Shown here: positions 25,612 to 34,405 of the stretch, piece by piece
How positions within the stretch are numbered: position 1 is the first letter of the stretch
How the letters are laid out: each line of letters opens with the position of its first letter
From: Eggerthellaceae bacterium
GTDB taxonomy: Bacteria > Actinomycetota > Coriobacteriia > Coriobacteriales > Eggerthellaceae
Length of the DNA: 64,000 bases
Direction: 5' to 3'
Assembly (NCBI GenBank): GCA_009782615.1
Contig: WRIS01000001.1
Coordinates: forward strand, 461,712-525,711
Notes under the pieces: generated by a model
What the model was told of the DNA's origin: nothing
The model's input: only the letters and a program-made list of their open reading frames with translations
Databases searched by the model: none
Position numbers and translations under genes: made by a program

Positions 25612-26961
25612 ATGTGGCTGAGTCGTTTTACTAAAATCGTGGACAGAAAAGCGCGACTTTTTGTCATATATTTCTGGCGCATCCTTTTCGCGAAAAACCA
25701 CCACAACTGTGCCTGGAACAAGAAGTTGCGCGCAAACATTTTCGGCGGCTTTTTGGCTGACCAGTGGATACTGTACGATTTCGATCACAACGATAAGCGC
25801 GAATATCTTTCCGAATGGGATTGGTATCGTTCTCGCTACATCAACGAACCTTTCAGTTTTTTGCTGAATAACAAGATAGTCGCTTCTGAAATGCTTAAAC
25901 AATACATTCGGGTGCCCGAAAACTATATGCTGCGAAACGGAAAACACCTCATGGGGCCGCAAGGCAAAATAGTTGACTACCCCGAAGTCATCGAGATGCT
26001 CAAAAGCAAGGAACGCGTTTTCATTAAGCCTCTCGACCGAGGAAAAGGCACCGATGTTACCTTGCTTTCCTACCGTGTCGAAAGTGTTGGAGACCCCAAA
26101 GCAACCACGCACGCTAAGCATGCCAAGCACGATGAAACCGATGAGCATACCGAGCACGCCAAGCATCTTGAAAATACCAAGCATGCCAAAGCCCCCGAAC
26201 CCGACAAGGAAACAACCGAAGCAACTGAAGCCACCGAGATCGACTCCCGCCGCGCCGCCGCGCAAGCCGCCGCCGATGCAGTCGTTGCAGCAAAAGCAGC
26301 CGCAAGTTCGAAAGCTGCAAGCAAGGCTGCACCCAACAAGGATGCCAAAGCCGACGGGTCAAGCGAACCAATCGAGCAAATATATCTCAACTCAGAACCG
26401 TGTTCAGAAGAAGCCCTCATAGCAGTCCTAAAAAGCCGCCGAGATTGGTATATGAGCGAAGCGGTAGAACAAGACGCTTATGCAGCCAAGTTGTTTTCAA
26501 AGACAACGAACACCATCAGGCTTATCACCTTGAGATCTCCCGAAACGAAAGAATTCGAGCTTTTCTTCGCAGTTCAGCGCATCGGAACCGAAAAAACGAT
26601 CCCAGTGGACAACAGCAGCCAAGGCGGCCTTGTCGCCAAGATAGACTTAGAAACTGGCGAACTTTCCCGCGCCCGTTCGCTCCACAACCTGCACACCTAT
26701 GCGAAACACCCCGATTCCCACAACCAAATTGAAGGCGTGGTCATCCCAGATTGGAACAACATAAAAGAACAGGTGGTACAGCTGGCAAACAGGCTCCCCT
26801 ACCTGCATTTTATTGCCTGGGACGTTCTCAAAATGCCGCATGAAATATGCGTGATTGAAGCCAACAGTTCTTCAGGGGTGAACATCATTCAGCTTTGGGG
26901 AGGGCAACGAAACCAAAAACTGGGCGATTTTTACCGCTACCATGGCATCATCAAGCGATAG
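25612..26961 (+). CDS. Sugar-transfer-associated ATP-grasp protein with Ala/Lys/Glu-rich insertion
   Basis: A 449-residue ATP-grasp protein of the type found in polysaccharide clusters (Pfam ATPgrasp_ST). The fold is seen in FIKPLDRGKGTDV (ATP-binding lysine and glycine loop), WYMSEAVEQD, NTIRLITL, SSQGGLVAKIDLETG and CVIEANSSSGVNI (metal-binding Glu/Asn). ATP-grasp enzymes join a carboxylate to an amine or thiol via an acyl phosphate. About 90 residues of repetitive Ala/Lys/Glu/His sequence (HAKHAKH, EATEATE, AAAQAAAD) interrupt the domain between its ATP-binding loop and the next strand. ATG at 25612 is preferred over GTG 25600, with GAGGTGAGGG upstream. Related domains recur at 29.1-32.1 and 34.4-35.9 kb. 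Confidence 0.85.
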   Translation: MWLSRFTKIVDRKARLFVIYFWRILFAKNHHNCAWNKKLRANIFGGFLADQWILYDFDHNDKREYLSEWDWYRSRYINEPFSFLLNNKIVASEMLKQYIRVPENYMLRNGKHLMGPQGKIVDYPEVIEMLKSKERVFIKPLDRGKGTDVTLLSYRVESVGDPKATTHAKHAKHDETDEHTEHAKHLENTKHAKAPEPDKETTEATEATEIDSRRAAAQAAADAVVAAKAAASSKAASKAAPNKDAKADGSSEPIEQIYLNSEPCSEEALIAVLKSRRDWYMSEAVEQDAYAAKLFSKTTNTIRLITLRSPETKEFELFFAVQRIGTEKTIPVDNSSQGGLVAKIDLETGELSRARSLHNLHTYAKHPDSHNQIEGVVIPDWNNIKEQVVQLANRLPYLHFIAWDVLKMPHEICVIEANSSSGVNIIQLWGGQRNQKLGDFYRYHGIIKR

Positions 26962-26991
26962 AATAGGGATACGCGAGTTTTGGGTAGAAAA

Positions 26992-27023
26992 CGTGTGCGC
27001 GGGTGCACGTGTGCGCGGGTGCA
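26992..27023. repeat. Perfect 16-base tandem duplication
   Basis: CGTGTGCGCGGGTGCA occurs twice in direct succession between the ATP-grasp gene and the nucleotidyltransferase-like gene. Confidence 0.85.
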
Positions 27024-27086
27024 AAAAATACGCTCCGCGGGTAGCAAACAGTACGGACATGAGGGATAAACGGGTGTAGGAGACAG

Positions 27087-27722
27087 GTGGGACAAGCGGG
27101 GATGAACTACATCATCATGGCAGATGGGAAAACTGACCGGTGGCACAACTACCTGGGCATTCCCAAACATTTCATCGAATTGGCAGGTGAGCCTATCATC
27201 AAGCGCACCATTCGCCTTTTGCACGACCTTGACCCACAATGCAGCGTTACCGTCACCTCGCACGACCCGAATTACGAATTTGAGGGTGCGCACCGCCACG
27301 AACCGCTCAATAACGTGTTGGAAGTGGACCGATTCACCCAAGAACTCATTGCCGATGGGGCGTGCTTCCTTTATGGCGACACCTACTACACCGAAGAAGC
27401 CCTTACATGCATCATAGAAACCGCCGTTGAGGATGTGCTTTTCTTCGGAAATCACGATTCAATAGTGGCCATTAAAATGGGTGACAGCGCCCTTTTCAGT
27501 GAACATGTCATGCGTGTACGAAACCTATTCTTACAAGGCGAAATAGCGAAGTGCACTGGATGGCAGGTGTACCAATCGATGCAAGGCCTGCCCTTCGAAG
27601 GAAAGACAATTGGTGAAAACTACGTTCTTTTCAGCGATAACACCATAGATTTCAACGAACCCGAAGACTATTTGAAGACAATATCACGCTATGACGGCAA
27701 TCCTAGCCTTTTTGGAAGCTAG
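27087..27722 (+). CDS. Nucleotidyltransferase-like protein
   Basis: A 206-211 residue GT-A-fold protein that resembles sugar-phosphate or choline-phosphate nucleotidyltransferases but with an altered nucleotide loop: MNYIIMADGKTDRW replaces the usual AAGxGxR, followed by IPKHFIELAGEPIIKRTI. FLYGDTYYTEEAL near 100 holds the likely metal-binding Asp. The same domain forms the first 205 residues of the protein at 29.1 kb, so it is a conserved module partnered with ATP-grasp domains. GTG at 27087 has AGGAG four bases upstream; ATG at 27102 would start exactly where the paralogue starts. Either is possible. Substrate unknown. Confidence 0.75.
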   Translation: MGQAGMNYIIMADGKTDRWHNYLGIPKHFIELAGEPIIKRTIRLLHDLDPQCSVTVTSHDPNYEFEGAHRHEPLNNVLEVDRFTQELIADGACFLYGDTYYTEEALTCIIETAVEDVLFFGNHDSIVAIKMGDSALFSEHVMRVRNLFLQGEIAKCTGWQVYQSMQGLPFEGKTIGENYVLFSDNTIDFNEPEDYLKTISRYDGNPSLFGS

Positions 27723-27790
27723 CGGCAAGGTTGTGCCACGATTGCGGCACGATTGTGGCAAGCCAATAAGAATCCCAGCCTTTTTGGAAT
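27701..27790. repeat. Duplicated gene tail (AATCC(T/C)AGCCTTTTTGGAA) and GATTG(C/T)GGCA repeats
   Basis: The last codons of the nucleotidyltransferase-like gene (Asn-Pro-Ser-Leu-Phe-Gly) recur 64 bases later in the intergenic gap with one change. Between the copies lie repeats of CACGATTG(C/T)GGCA. This looks like a scar of duplication or recombination. Confidence 0.65.
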
Positions 27791-27811
27791 CACATTTGAC
27801 ACGAAATAATC

Positions 27812-27817
27812 TATAAT
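27812..27817 (+). promoter_or_regulatory. -10-like TATAAT box
   Basis: TATAAT lies 48 bases before the ATG at 27865. A TTGACA lies only ten bases upstream of it, too close to be its -35. Confidence 0.35.
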
Positions 27818-27864
27818 CAACCACAACAAGAACTCTCCCGGTAAAAGGTGGTAAGTCGTTCGTG

Positions 27865-29106
27865 ATGTCTATCGCGATCAATATACTAAAGGCGATTCTC
27901 GCTTTCATATATCTGCTGTTAAAGCGGCTGCCAACGAATTCCCATAAGGTGCTGTTTGCCAGCAGGCAAGCAAACAGACCGAGTGAAGATTTCGAAGATT
28001 TGCAAAAGGAACTGCGCTCCACGGTTCCCGATATAAAAATCATCACCATTTGTTGTCGGTTTTCGCGTGCGCGAGATTTGCCCCGCTTTGCCCTTGCAAG
28101 CCTTCGCAGCATGTATCATCTTGCCACATCAAAGGTGTGCATTTTAGACGCCTATTGGCCAGTGGTTTCTATCCTGAAACACAAGAAAGATTTGACCGTT
28201 ATCCAAATGTGGCACGCGCTGGGAAAGATAAAGAAATCAGGCTTTCAAACTCTTGACGGCAGTTACGGGAGAAGTGCTGGGTTGGCAAAGCATTTGAACA
28301 TGCATGCTAACTACGACTACATCATTGCTGGAGGGCGCGCGTGGAACAAATATTATTGCGAATCTTTTGGGGTCAGCGAAGATGTTTTGGTGAATGTGGG
28401 GCTTCCCCGCATCGACCATCTTATTGCCACGCAGGAAGAAAAGCGGGCGAACTTTTTCAGCAAGTATAAAGAACTTGAAGGCAAAAAAATTATCCTGTAC
28501 GCCCCCACCTATCGCAAGGGTCTTGACCACAAACGCTATACTGAAGAACTTATCAAGTTGATTGATTTTGACCGTTATGCACTCATTGTGCGCTCACATC
28601 CTAACCAAAAAAACCGTGTTGAAAACGATGCGATACTTACCTGCAAAGGCTTCAAAACAATTTCGCTCTTGGCGGCAAGCGATTACCTCATTACCGATTA
28701 TTCTGCAATCGCAATCGAAGCCGCCGTGCTCAATATCAAAACATACTATTACCTCTACGACTACGAAGAATATTCGAAAAACAACGGCATCAATATCGAT
28801 TTGCCTGTTGTCATGAAAAGCTGCGTTTTCCACGATGCGGAAAAACTCATGAACTCTTTGACCAAGAAAAAGTACCCGCAAAAAGCACTCGACCGCTACC
28901 GATCTGACTACCTTCCGCCAGAATTGGGAACCTCAACGCAAAAGATAGCGGCGCTTGTTGCAGAAAAGCTTTCTTTGGAGAAAAAGGATGCTGAAGAACA
29001 GGTTGCAAAAGCTAAGGATGCCCCGAAAGCCGACTCAACTCCTGCGAAAGTTGCCGAACCAAAGCCCAAGACGAAGGTCCCCGCAAAAGCTAAGGATGCC
29101 CAGTGA
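27865..29106 (+). CDS. CDP-glycerol glycerophosphotransferase family protein (TagB/TagF-like), second copy
   Basis: A 413-residue paralogue of the 3.9-5.1 kb gene. It shows VLFASRQANRPSEDFEDL, IQMWHALGKIKKSGF (active-site His), IILYAPTYRKG, LIVRSHPNQKNR and LITDYSAIAIEA. It would transfer glycerol- or ribitol-phosphate from a CDP donor to a membrane-linked acceptor. The last 40 residues are a Lys/Ala/Pro/Glu tail absent from the paralogue. ATG at 27865 is chosen over the adjacent GTG. The 3' end overlaps the next gene by four bases (GTGA), linking it to the nucleotidyltransferase/ATP-grasp fusion. Confidence 0.9.
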   Translation: MSIAINILKAILAFIYLLLKRLPTNSHKVLFASRQANRPSEDFEDLQKELRSTVPDIKIITICCRFSRARDLPRFALASLRSMYHLATSKVCILDAYWPVVSILKHKKDLTVIQMWHALGKIKKSGFQTLDGSYGRSAGLAKHLNMHANYDYIIAGGRAWNKYYCESFGVSEDVLVNVGLPRIDHLIATQEEKRANFFSKYKELEGKKIILYAPTYRKGLDHKRYTEELIKLIDFDRYALIVRSHPNQKNRVENDAILTCKGFKTISLLAASDYLITDYSAIAIEAAVLNIKTYYYLYDYEEYSKNNGINIDLPVVMKSCVFHDAEKLMNSLTKKKYPQKALDRYRSDYLPPELGTSTQKIAALVAEKLSLEKKDAEEQVAKAKDAPKADSTPAKVAEPKPKTKVPAKAKDAQ

Positions 29107-32078
29107 AGTTCATCATTATGGCAAACGGCGCTGATGCAGCGTGGGGAAATTATCGCAACACACCCAAGCAATTGCTTGAGGTCAAAGGCGAAACACTTCT
29201 GCAAAGAACCGTGCGCCTTATCCAAGACTACGACCCCGAAAGCACCATTGTTATCACTGGCAAAAATGCTTCGCTTGAAACCGAAGGAGCGCACCTTTAC
29301 CGCCCCTTAGAAGATAGTTTTGAAATCGATCGCTTTACCTATGAACTCATTGAAAACGATACCTGTTTTCTGTGCGGTGACACCTATTACACCCGTGCAG
29401 CCATCCGAAAAATTGCCACCATTCGCACAGACGATCTTTTGTTTTTTGGATCCCGCAAGCGAATTTTTGCCCTCAAGATAAACGATGCAGACTTAGCAAA
29501 AGCCCACATCGACAAGGTTAAGAATCTCTATGCCGAAGACGCACTTGATGAGTGCGGCGATTGGCAACTCTATCAATCGTTTTCTGCCCTTTCCTTCGGC
29601 AAAAGAATCGTTGCTGAAAACTTTATTGTGCTCACAGACTCCACCCAAGATTTCAATACGCCCGCAGATTACCAGCAATTCAACAAAATCCTCAAGCAAA
29701 AAAAAGTAGCAATCAAGCGCAAAAAGAAGGAAAAGAAACGGCAAAGAAATCGAGAAAAAACCCGTGAGTTCTTCCTGAAAGTACTCGCCTTCCGCTTGGT
29801 TTTACAAGGGTTTTCCCAGATTCAAGCACTGGAATGGACGCATAGAGTCTATGCTGATTTGACCAAAAATAAGAGTGCAACATTGCACGAAAAACGCCAG
29901 GCTTATCGCCGCGGGTATTTACCTTCACAGGTAAAAAGGCTGGGCGCGGCGCAGATAAAATCCGGCAACTTAATATCCGAAAAAGACTACCGCTACATCA
30001 TGCCGATTAACGGCACTTACAATAAATGGCTCAATAATTTCATCCTGAGAAAGCATGTGTTTGCTCCCTTTGCTCAATACTTTGCCGAATGCTATTACCA
30101 AATAGGAAACAGAGACGGACAGCGCCAATTCATTCCCCTGCCCGACTGCCCCGAAGGCTACGGCGAAAACGCCGAAAATGTTTTACAACTTATCAAAGAC
30201 AAAGGTGGAGTTGTAATAAGAAGAATGTCGGGAAAGGCGTATGGAAAAACTTACGAAATGTTCTACGACGGCGACATTTGCCGTATCAACAACAGAACAA
30301 CAAGTACTCAAGACCTACAAGATTTTCTCACGTTTCGCAAATCGGGAGTATTGCGAATTTTCGAACACCTAGAATCTTCTTCTGACCATATAATAAATGT
30401 GCAGCTGATTGTACTCAATGAAACAGGCAAGACTCCCCTCATTAGCGATGCCTTCGTTTTGTGCAAGCAGCCTCAAGACATCGGCTCTCCCAGCAAAGAG
30501 TTTTCTTCCCGAAAAACTCGCCTCATTAGATTTGACGCGGACACTGGTCAATATCCCTATGAGGGATTAGCGAAAACCATTCCCCATTACCAAAAGATGA
30601 AAAAAACAATAAGACAGCTCTGTCTTTTCACCCCTGAGATTGAATTTATGGGTATCACCCTTGTTGTTGTTGAAGGCGGCTTCAAAATTATCCGACTAAC
30701 CGCAAATCCAGAATATAAAGATTCCTACACCTTCAGCGAGCTTTCCACTTCTTACTTGCTCGCAAAGCTTGAAGAAAAGAAAAAAAGCCGCAAAGGATTC
30801 GGAAAAAAACTGGGGCATATTTCCCATCGAATAGCCTTAAGAATCAGGCGCAGGTTTACTCGCATGCTCTTTCCTCCAGGGCTTTTCCCCTATCTTGGGG
30901 TTCGCTGGATTTCGCTTGTTACTAACGATTTTTGGACCAACAAAGATGCCACGTTGAAAGAAAAATTATGGGCGTATAAAAACGGATTTCTTTCCTACCG
31001 AATCAAACAATACGGCATTACCAAGCAAAACAGGACAAACTATATAGCGGATCTCGAATACTTGTGGCTGCGCCATATCAACACCAAAAGCAGGATTGGC
31101 CTTGAAGATAAAATCACGGTCAAATATATCCTCCCCGACTATAAGAAATATTTTCCCGACTACTACTTTCACATCGTTAATAAGCATGGACAAAACCGCA
31201 TCATACCCATGATGGATTGCCCGAAGGGCTATTCGGGCAAACTTGAAGACATCTTTGAACTTGTTGGTGAAAAAAAAGTGCTCGCGCTCAAGCCCGATGA
31301 AGGCTCTCACGGCGAAGGATTTTTTAAGTTTTCCCATGTAAACAACAAGTACTATCTGAATTCTGATGAGGTCAGCAAAGGACAAGTCGCAGCACTTCTC
31401 AAAGACATTGAAAACCAATACCTTGTTACCGAATATATCCAAATGCATCCAGATCTTAAAAGAATATATGATGGTGCGGTAAACACCATCCGCATGATTG
31501 TTTTTAAAAAGGATGGCAAAACGCCCGAAATTGGTAATGCTTATATGCGCATTGGATCCAGCAGAACTGGCGTGGTGGACAACATGAGCGCTGGTGGCAT
31601 GTACGCGCAAATCGATATCGACACGGGACGCTACTATAACGCAAAAAGCATCGAAAACAACCAAATTCTCCCGTGCGAATACCACCCCGATACGGGGGCG
31701 ACAATCGAAGGGCACCTTCCTAATTGGGAAGTAACAAAACAACTGGTTCTCGATATGGCTCAAGCTGTCCCCTTCCTCGAATACTTCGGATTCGATATTG
31801 CGATAACTGAAGAGGGCATCAAGCTTCCTGAAATCAACAGGTTTCCGGATTACCCAAAAATTGAAGTTTTTTCTACCAAAACCATTGAATATCTTTTGTA
31901 TAAACTTGAAAGAAAAAAAGTAAAATACAAGTATCATATAAAACGACCTATGAGGCTTTTCAATTTGCCTGACAGACCTTGGCTTGAAGAGCCGCAAGAA
32001 ACCAGCTATTCAGACGAACCAGAATATGAAGCAAGAGAAGAAGCAGAAGAAGAACAGCTAGAGTATTCCGATCAATAA
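29103..32078 (+). CDS. Nucleotidyltransferase-like domain fused to two ATP-grasp domains
   Basis: A 991-residue fusion. Residues 1-205 repeat the module of the 27.1 kb gene (FIIMANGADAAWGNY, LCGDTYYTRAAI). After a Lys/Arg-rich linker, a first sugar-transfer-associated ATP-grasp domain spans about 240-570. It is degenerate: GVVIRRMSGKAYGKTYEMF has the lysine-loop region, but the C-terminal metal site reads IIRLTANPEYKDS instead of an E-x-N motif. A second, canonical ATP-grasp domain spans about 600-945 (ALKPDEGSHGEGFFKF, LVTEYIQMH, TIRMIVFKKDG, SAGGMYAQIDIDTG, IKLPEINRFPDYP). One activating and one possibly regulatory half is a reasonable reading. The C-terminus is Glu-rich. It may activate and attach an amino acid or phosphate-linked group to a glycan; the reaction is unknown. 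GTG start, coupled to the upstream transferase. Confidence 0.82.
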   Translation: MKFIIMANGADAAWGNYRNTPKQLLEVKGETLLQRTVRLIQDYDPESTIVITGKNASLETEGAHLYRPLEDSFEIDRFTYELIENDTCFLCGDTYYTRAAIRKIATIRTDDLLFFGSRKRIFALKINDADLAKAHIDKVKNLYAEDALDECGDWQLYQSFSALSFGKRIVAENFIVLTDSTQDFNTPADYQQFNKILKQKKVAIKRKKKEKKRQRNREKTREFFLKVLAFRLVLQGFSQIQALEWTHRVYADLTKNKSATLHEKRQAYRRGYLPSQVKRLGAAQIKSGNLISEKDYRYIMPINGTYNKWLNNFILRKHVFAPFAQYFAECYYQIGNRDGQRQFIPLPDCPEGYGENAENVLQLIKDKGGVVIRRMSGKAYGKTYEMFYDGDICRINNRTTSTQDLQDFLTFRKSGVLRIFEHLESSSDHIINVQLIVLNETGKTPLISDAFVLCKQPQDIGSPSKEFSSRKTRLIRFDADTGQYPYEGLAKTIPHYQKMKKTIRQLCLFTPEIEFMGITLVVVEGGFKIIRLTANPEYKDSYTFSELSTSYLLAKLEEKKKSRKGFGKKLGHISHRIALRIRRRFTRMLFPPGLFPYLGVRWISLVTNDFWTNKDATLKEKLWAYKNGFLSYRIKQYGITKQNRTNYIADLEYLWLRHINTKSRIGLEDKITVKYILPDYKKYFPDYYFHIVNKHGQNRIIPMMDCPKGYSGKLEDIFELVGEKKVLALKPDEGSHGEGFFKFSHVNNKYYLNSDEVSKGQVAALLKDIENQYLVTEYIQMHPDLKRIYDGAVNTIRMIVFKKDGKTPEIGNAYMRIGSSRTGVVDNMSAGGMYAQIDIDTGRYYNAKSIENNQILPCEYHPDTGATIEGHLPNWEVTKQLVLDMAQAVPFLEYFGFDIAITEEGIKLPEINRFPDYPKIEVFSTKTIEYLLYKLERKKVKYKYHIKRPMRLFNLPDRPWLEEPQETSYSDEPEYEAREEAEEEQLEYSDQ

Positions 32079-32139
32079 GGCAGCCGCAATAAGATAAGTG
32101 CACGTGTGGGAAATGCAATCGTGATGACGGAGGATAAGA

Positions 32140-34356
32140 GTGAAAAAGTTCAAAGAAATTGATGGCTTCAAATTTATTGTTAACGGTTATAAAGCAGAAA
32201 TCGTTGAATATACCGGTTCTGAAGAAGTAATCACCATACCGGAAGCCCTTGACTATAACGTCACATCAATTGGAGAACGCGCCTTTTACAATAACAGAAT
32301 TATTGCGAAAATTACCATACCGGCTTCGGTAACAACCTTGAAAAAAGAAGCCTTTTCGCATTGTGAAAACTTGACTGAGGTCATCATCGACAATGGACTT
32401 TCGACAATTTCATCTTTCTGTTTTTCGAACTGTATTGCCCTCGAATCGCTAAAATTGCCGAAATCTCTTACCACCATTTACCGCGGAGCCTTCCGCAATT
32501 GTGATGCTCTCAAAGAAATTGAGATTCCTGAAAATATCACCGTTTTGAATGCGGAACTGTTTTGCGGATGCGAAGAATTAGAACATGTTGGGCTGCCCTA
32601 TGGACTGGATAGAATATGTTCAGATGCCTTCAAAGACTGCACGCAACTTACGGGTTTTTACTACTACGGTAAAAGAGCCATCAACTCGGTCATGGTTACC
32701 GATAGAAGCCTAAAAGAAAACGAATTCCCCGCTCAAATTACCTATATCGGCGACAACGCTTTTGAAGGCTGTTCTTCTTTAGAAAGAATCAGAATCCCTT
32801 ACAAAGTCAACCTCATCGGCAAGGGTGTTTTCAAAAACTGCACGGCACTGAGCACGGTTTATATCCACAATTCCCTCAAAGAAATAAAAGAGGAAGCTTT
32901 TCGGGGGTGTGAAAATCTTAAAGAAATCAAATTACCCCTTATCACCAAAAAAATAGCCGATAACGCCTTCAGCACCCAAACGGGTTTTCTTTGCGAAGAA
33001 TCATCCTTTGCTGCTGTCTATGCTGTTCACAATGATCTTTCATGTCGCCATGTAGCAGAAACCCCGCCGCCGCTGGTAAGCCATCTTGTTCCCCTCGAAG
33101 ACGAGCAAGCAACTTTCAGCGAACGAGCGCCGTTTTACACCGAACAAGATTTGCAAGAATGCGCAGAAAAATTTGAGATGCGCCCCCCCGCCTATGAAAA
33201 GATGAACAGATTTCCCCTCGTTAGCGAAAAAGATGAAATGAGCCTTTCTCGCTTTGCCTACAAAACGGGTAGATATGTGAACAAAAATAAGACCGCGAAA
33301 AACAAAGCCGTCATTATGCTGACGGGAGATCTTATGTGCAGAGCACAACAACAAAACGAAGCGGCAGCGGAGGAAGGCTATTCATTCGATGCGAGCTTTC
33401 TTTTTATCAAAGATATCCTGGCACAATCAGATTTTGCAATCGCAAACCTTGAAGCAATAGTATCCCCTTCTGCGCCCTTTACCCATGAGGTAGAATACGT
33501 CAACAATGTGGCTCATCTTAATGCACCAGAATCGTATTTATACGCTCTAAAAAAAGCTTCGTTTGATGCGGTAATAAACGCCCAAAATCATATCTATGAC
33601 GGCGGTGTCCAGGGGCTGTTCGAAACTCTTGATATGCAAAACAAGCATCAACTGATGCACACGGGAGCTTTTGCAAGCAAGAAAGATAAGCGCTATCTTT
33701 TGGTAGAAATAAACGGCATTCGTATTGCCTTTGTGGCAGGTCAAGATATAGCACGCCAGCAGATACGGAAAACCAACTTCACCAAAGTTGGCAGAGAAAC
33801 ACTCTTTAGCTATTTAAGCCCGGAAGAAGCTGAAGCCCAACAAATTGCCCAAGACATCAGCAACGCAAAAGCAGAAGGAGCCGATTTCGTTATCGCATTT
33901 TGCCATTGGGGCAAGAAGTATTCTCACAGCGTTACAGAACGACAAGTTAATTTCGCAGAGCAGGTTGCAAATGCCGGGGCAAACTATATCTTCGGTTCAC
34001 AGCCCCACCGCATTCAACCCTACGACATTATTACGACCACCGACAAGCGCCAAGTGCCGGTTTTCTATTCAGCAGGAAGCTTGATTTCCGACGTTAGTGT
34101 CCATCTTCCCGCTACCCGCGATACGCTTATCACCGAATTGGTGCTCGGAAAAGACCTCAGGGGAAGAGCGCGCATCGAAAGTGAGAAGTACTACCCTTGT
34201 CGTGTGATGGATTTCGAAACAGATACCGTCAATTACACGGTTGTTCCCACTGCAATGACCTTTGAAGGCGAAGGTTCGAAAAATAAACGTTTGGCAGAAG
34301 CCGAAGCGCGCATTGAAAATGCCCTCGGCGACAAGATTAAGAAAAAAGCTCCTTAA
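32140..34356 (+). CDS. BspA-like leucine-rich repeats fused to a CapA-type metallophosphatase domain
   Basis: A 738-residue protein. Residues about 15-300 are LRR_5 (BspA/TpLRR) repeats with the period IGERAFYNN...ITIPASVTTLKKEAF. Residues about 390-700 form a CapA/PgsA domain (calcineurin-like fold): VIMLTGDLMC, FAIANLEAIVS, VINAQNHIYDGG, VIAFCHWGKKYSHSV and FGSQPHRIQPY carry the metal-binding residues. CapA proteins are linked to poly-gamma-glutamate or capsule synthesis. No signal peptide is present, which is odd because LRR_5 domains are usually on secreted proteins. GTG at 32140 follows GGAGGATAAGA. A run of seven C lies at 33183-33189 in the linker. It follows the ATP-grasp fusion by 61 bases and probably belongs to that operon. 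Confidence 0.88.
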   Translation: MKKFKEIDGFKFIVNGYKAEIVEYTGSEEVITIPEALDYNVTSIGERAFYNNRIIAKITIPASVTTLKKEAFSHCENLTEVIIDNGLSTISSFCFSNCIALESLKLPKSLTTIYRGAFRNCDALKEIEIPENITVLNAELFCGCEELEHVGLPYGLDRICSDAFKDCTQLTGFYYYGKRAINSVMVTDRSLKENEFPAQITYIGDNAFEGCSSLERIRIPYKVNLIGKGVFKNCTALSTVYIHNSLKEIKEEAFRGCENLKEIKLPLITKKIADNAFSTQTGFLCEESSFAAVYAVHNDLSCRHVAETPPPLVSHLVPLEDEQATFSERAPFYTEQDLQECAEKFEMRPPAYEKMNRFPLVSEKDEMSLSRFAYKTGRYVNKNKTAKNKAVIMLTGDLMCRAQQQNEAAAEEGYSFDASFLFIKDILAQSDFAIANLEAIVSPSAPFTHEVEYVNNVAHLNAPESYLYALKKASFDAVINAQNHIYDGGVQGLFETLDMQNKHQLMHTGAFASKKDKRYLLVEINGIRIAFVAGQDIARQQIRKTNFTKVGRETLFSYLSPEEAEAQQIAQDISNAKAEGADFVIAFCHWGKKYSHSVTERQVNFAEQVANAGANYIFGSQPHRIQPYDIITTTDKRQVPVFYSAGSLISDVSVHLPATRDTLITELVLGKDLRGRARIESEKYYPCRVMDFETDTVNYTVVPTAMTFEGEGSKNKRLAEAEARIENALGDKIKKKAP

Positions 34357-34378
34357 GAATCACTACTGCCCAATGTAT

Positions 34379-34405
34379 TAAAGCTGTAATTTCTTTATAG
34401 CTTTA
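34379..34405. terminator. Inverted repeat between convergent genes
   Basis: TAAAGCT and AGCTTTA arms flank a 13-base AT-rich loop, overlapping the stop codon of the minus-strand gene. It could act on both strands but lacks a strong GC stem or a T run. Confidence 0.35.

Noticed and set aside
25387..26265. Long minus-strand open frame opposite the ATP-grasp gene
   Set aside because: It is Phe/Val/Gly-rich with no ribosome site or known motif, and the opposite strand has clear ATP-grasp motifs.
30966..31997. 343-codon minus-strand frame opposite the ATP-grasp fusion
   Set aside because: Shadow of a well-supported gene; composition is unlike a real protein and no start signal is present.
33183..33189. 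C7 run in the LRR-CapA gene as a phase-variable tract
   Set aside because: Seven bases is short and could arise by chance from Pro codons; noted but not counted with the G10 tracts.
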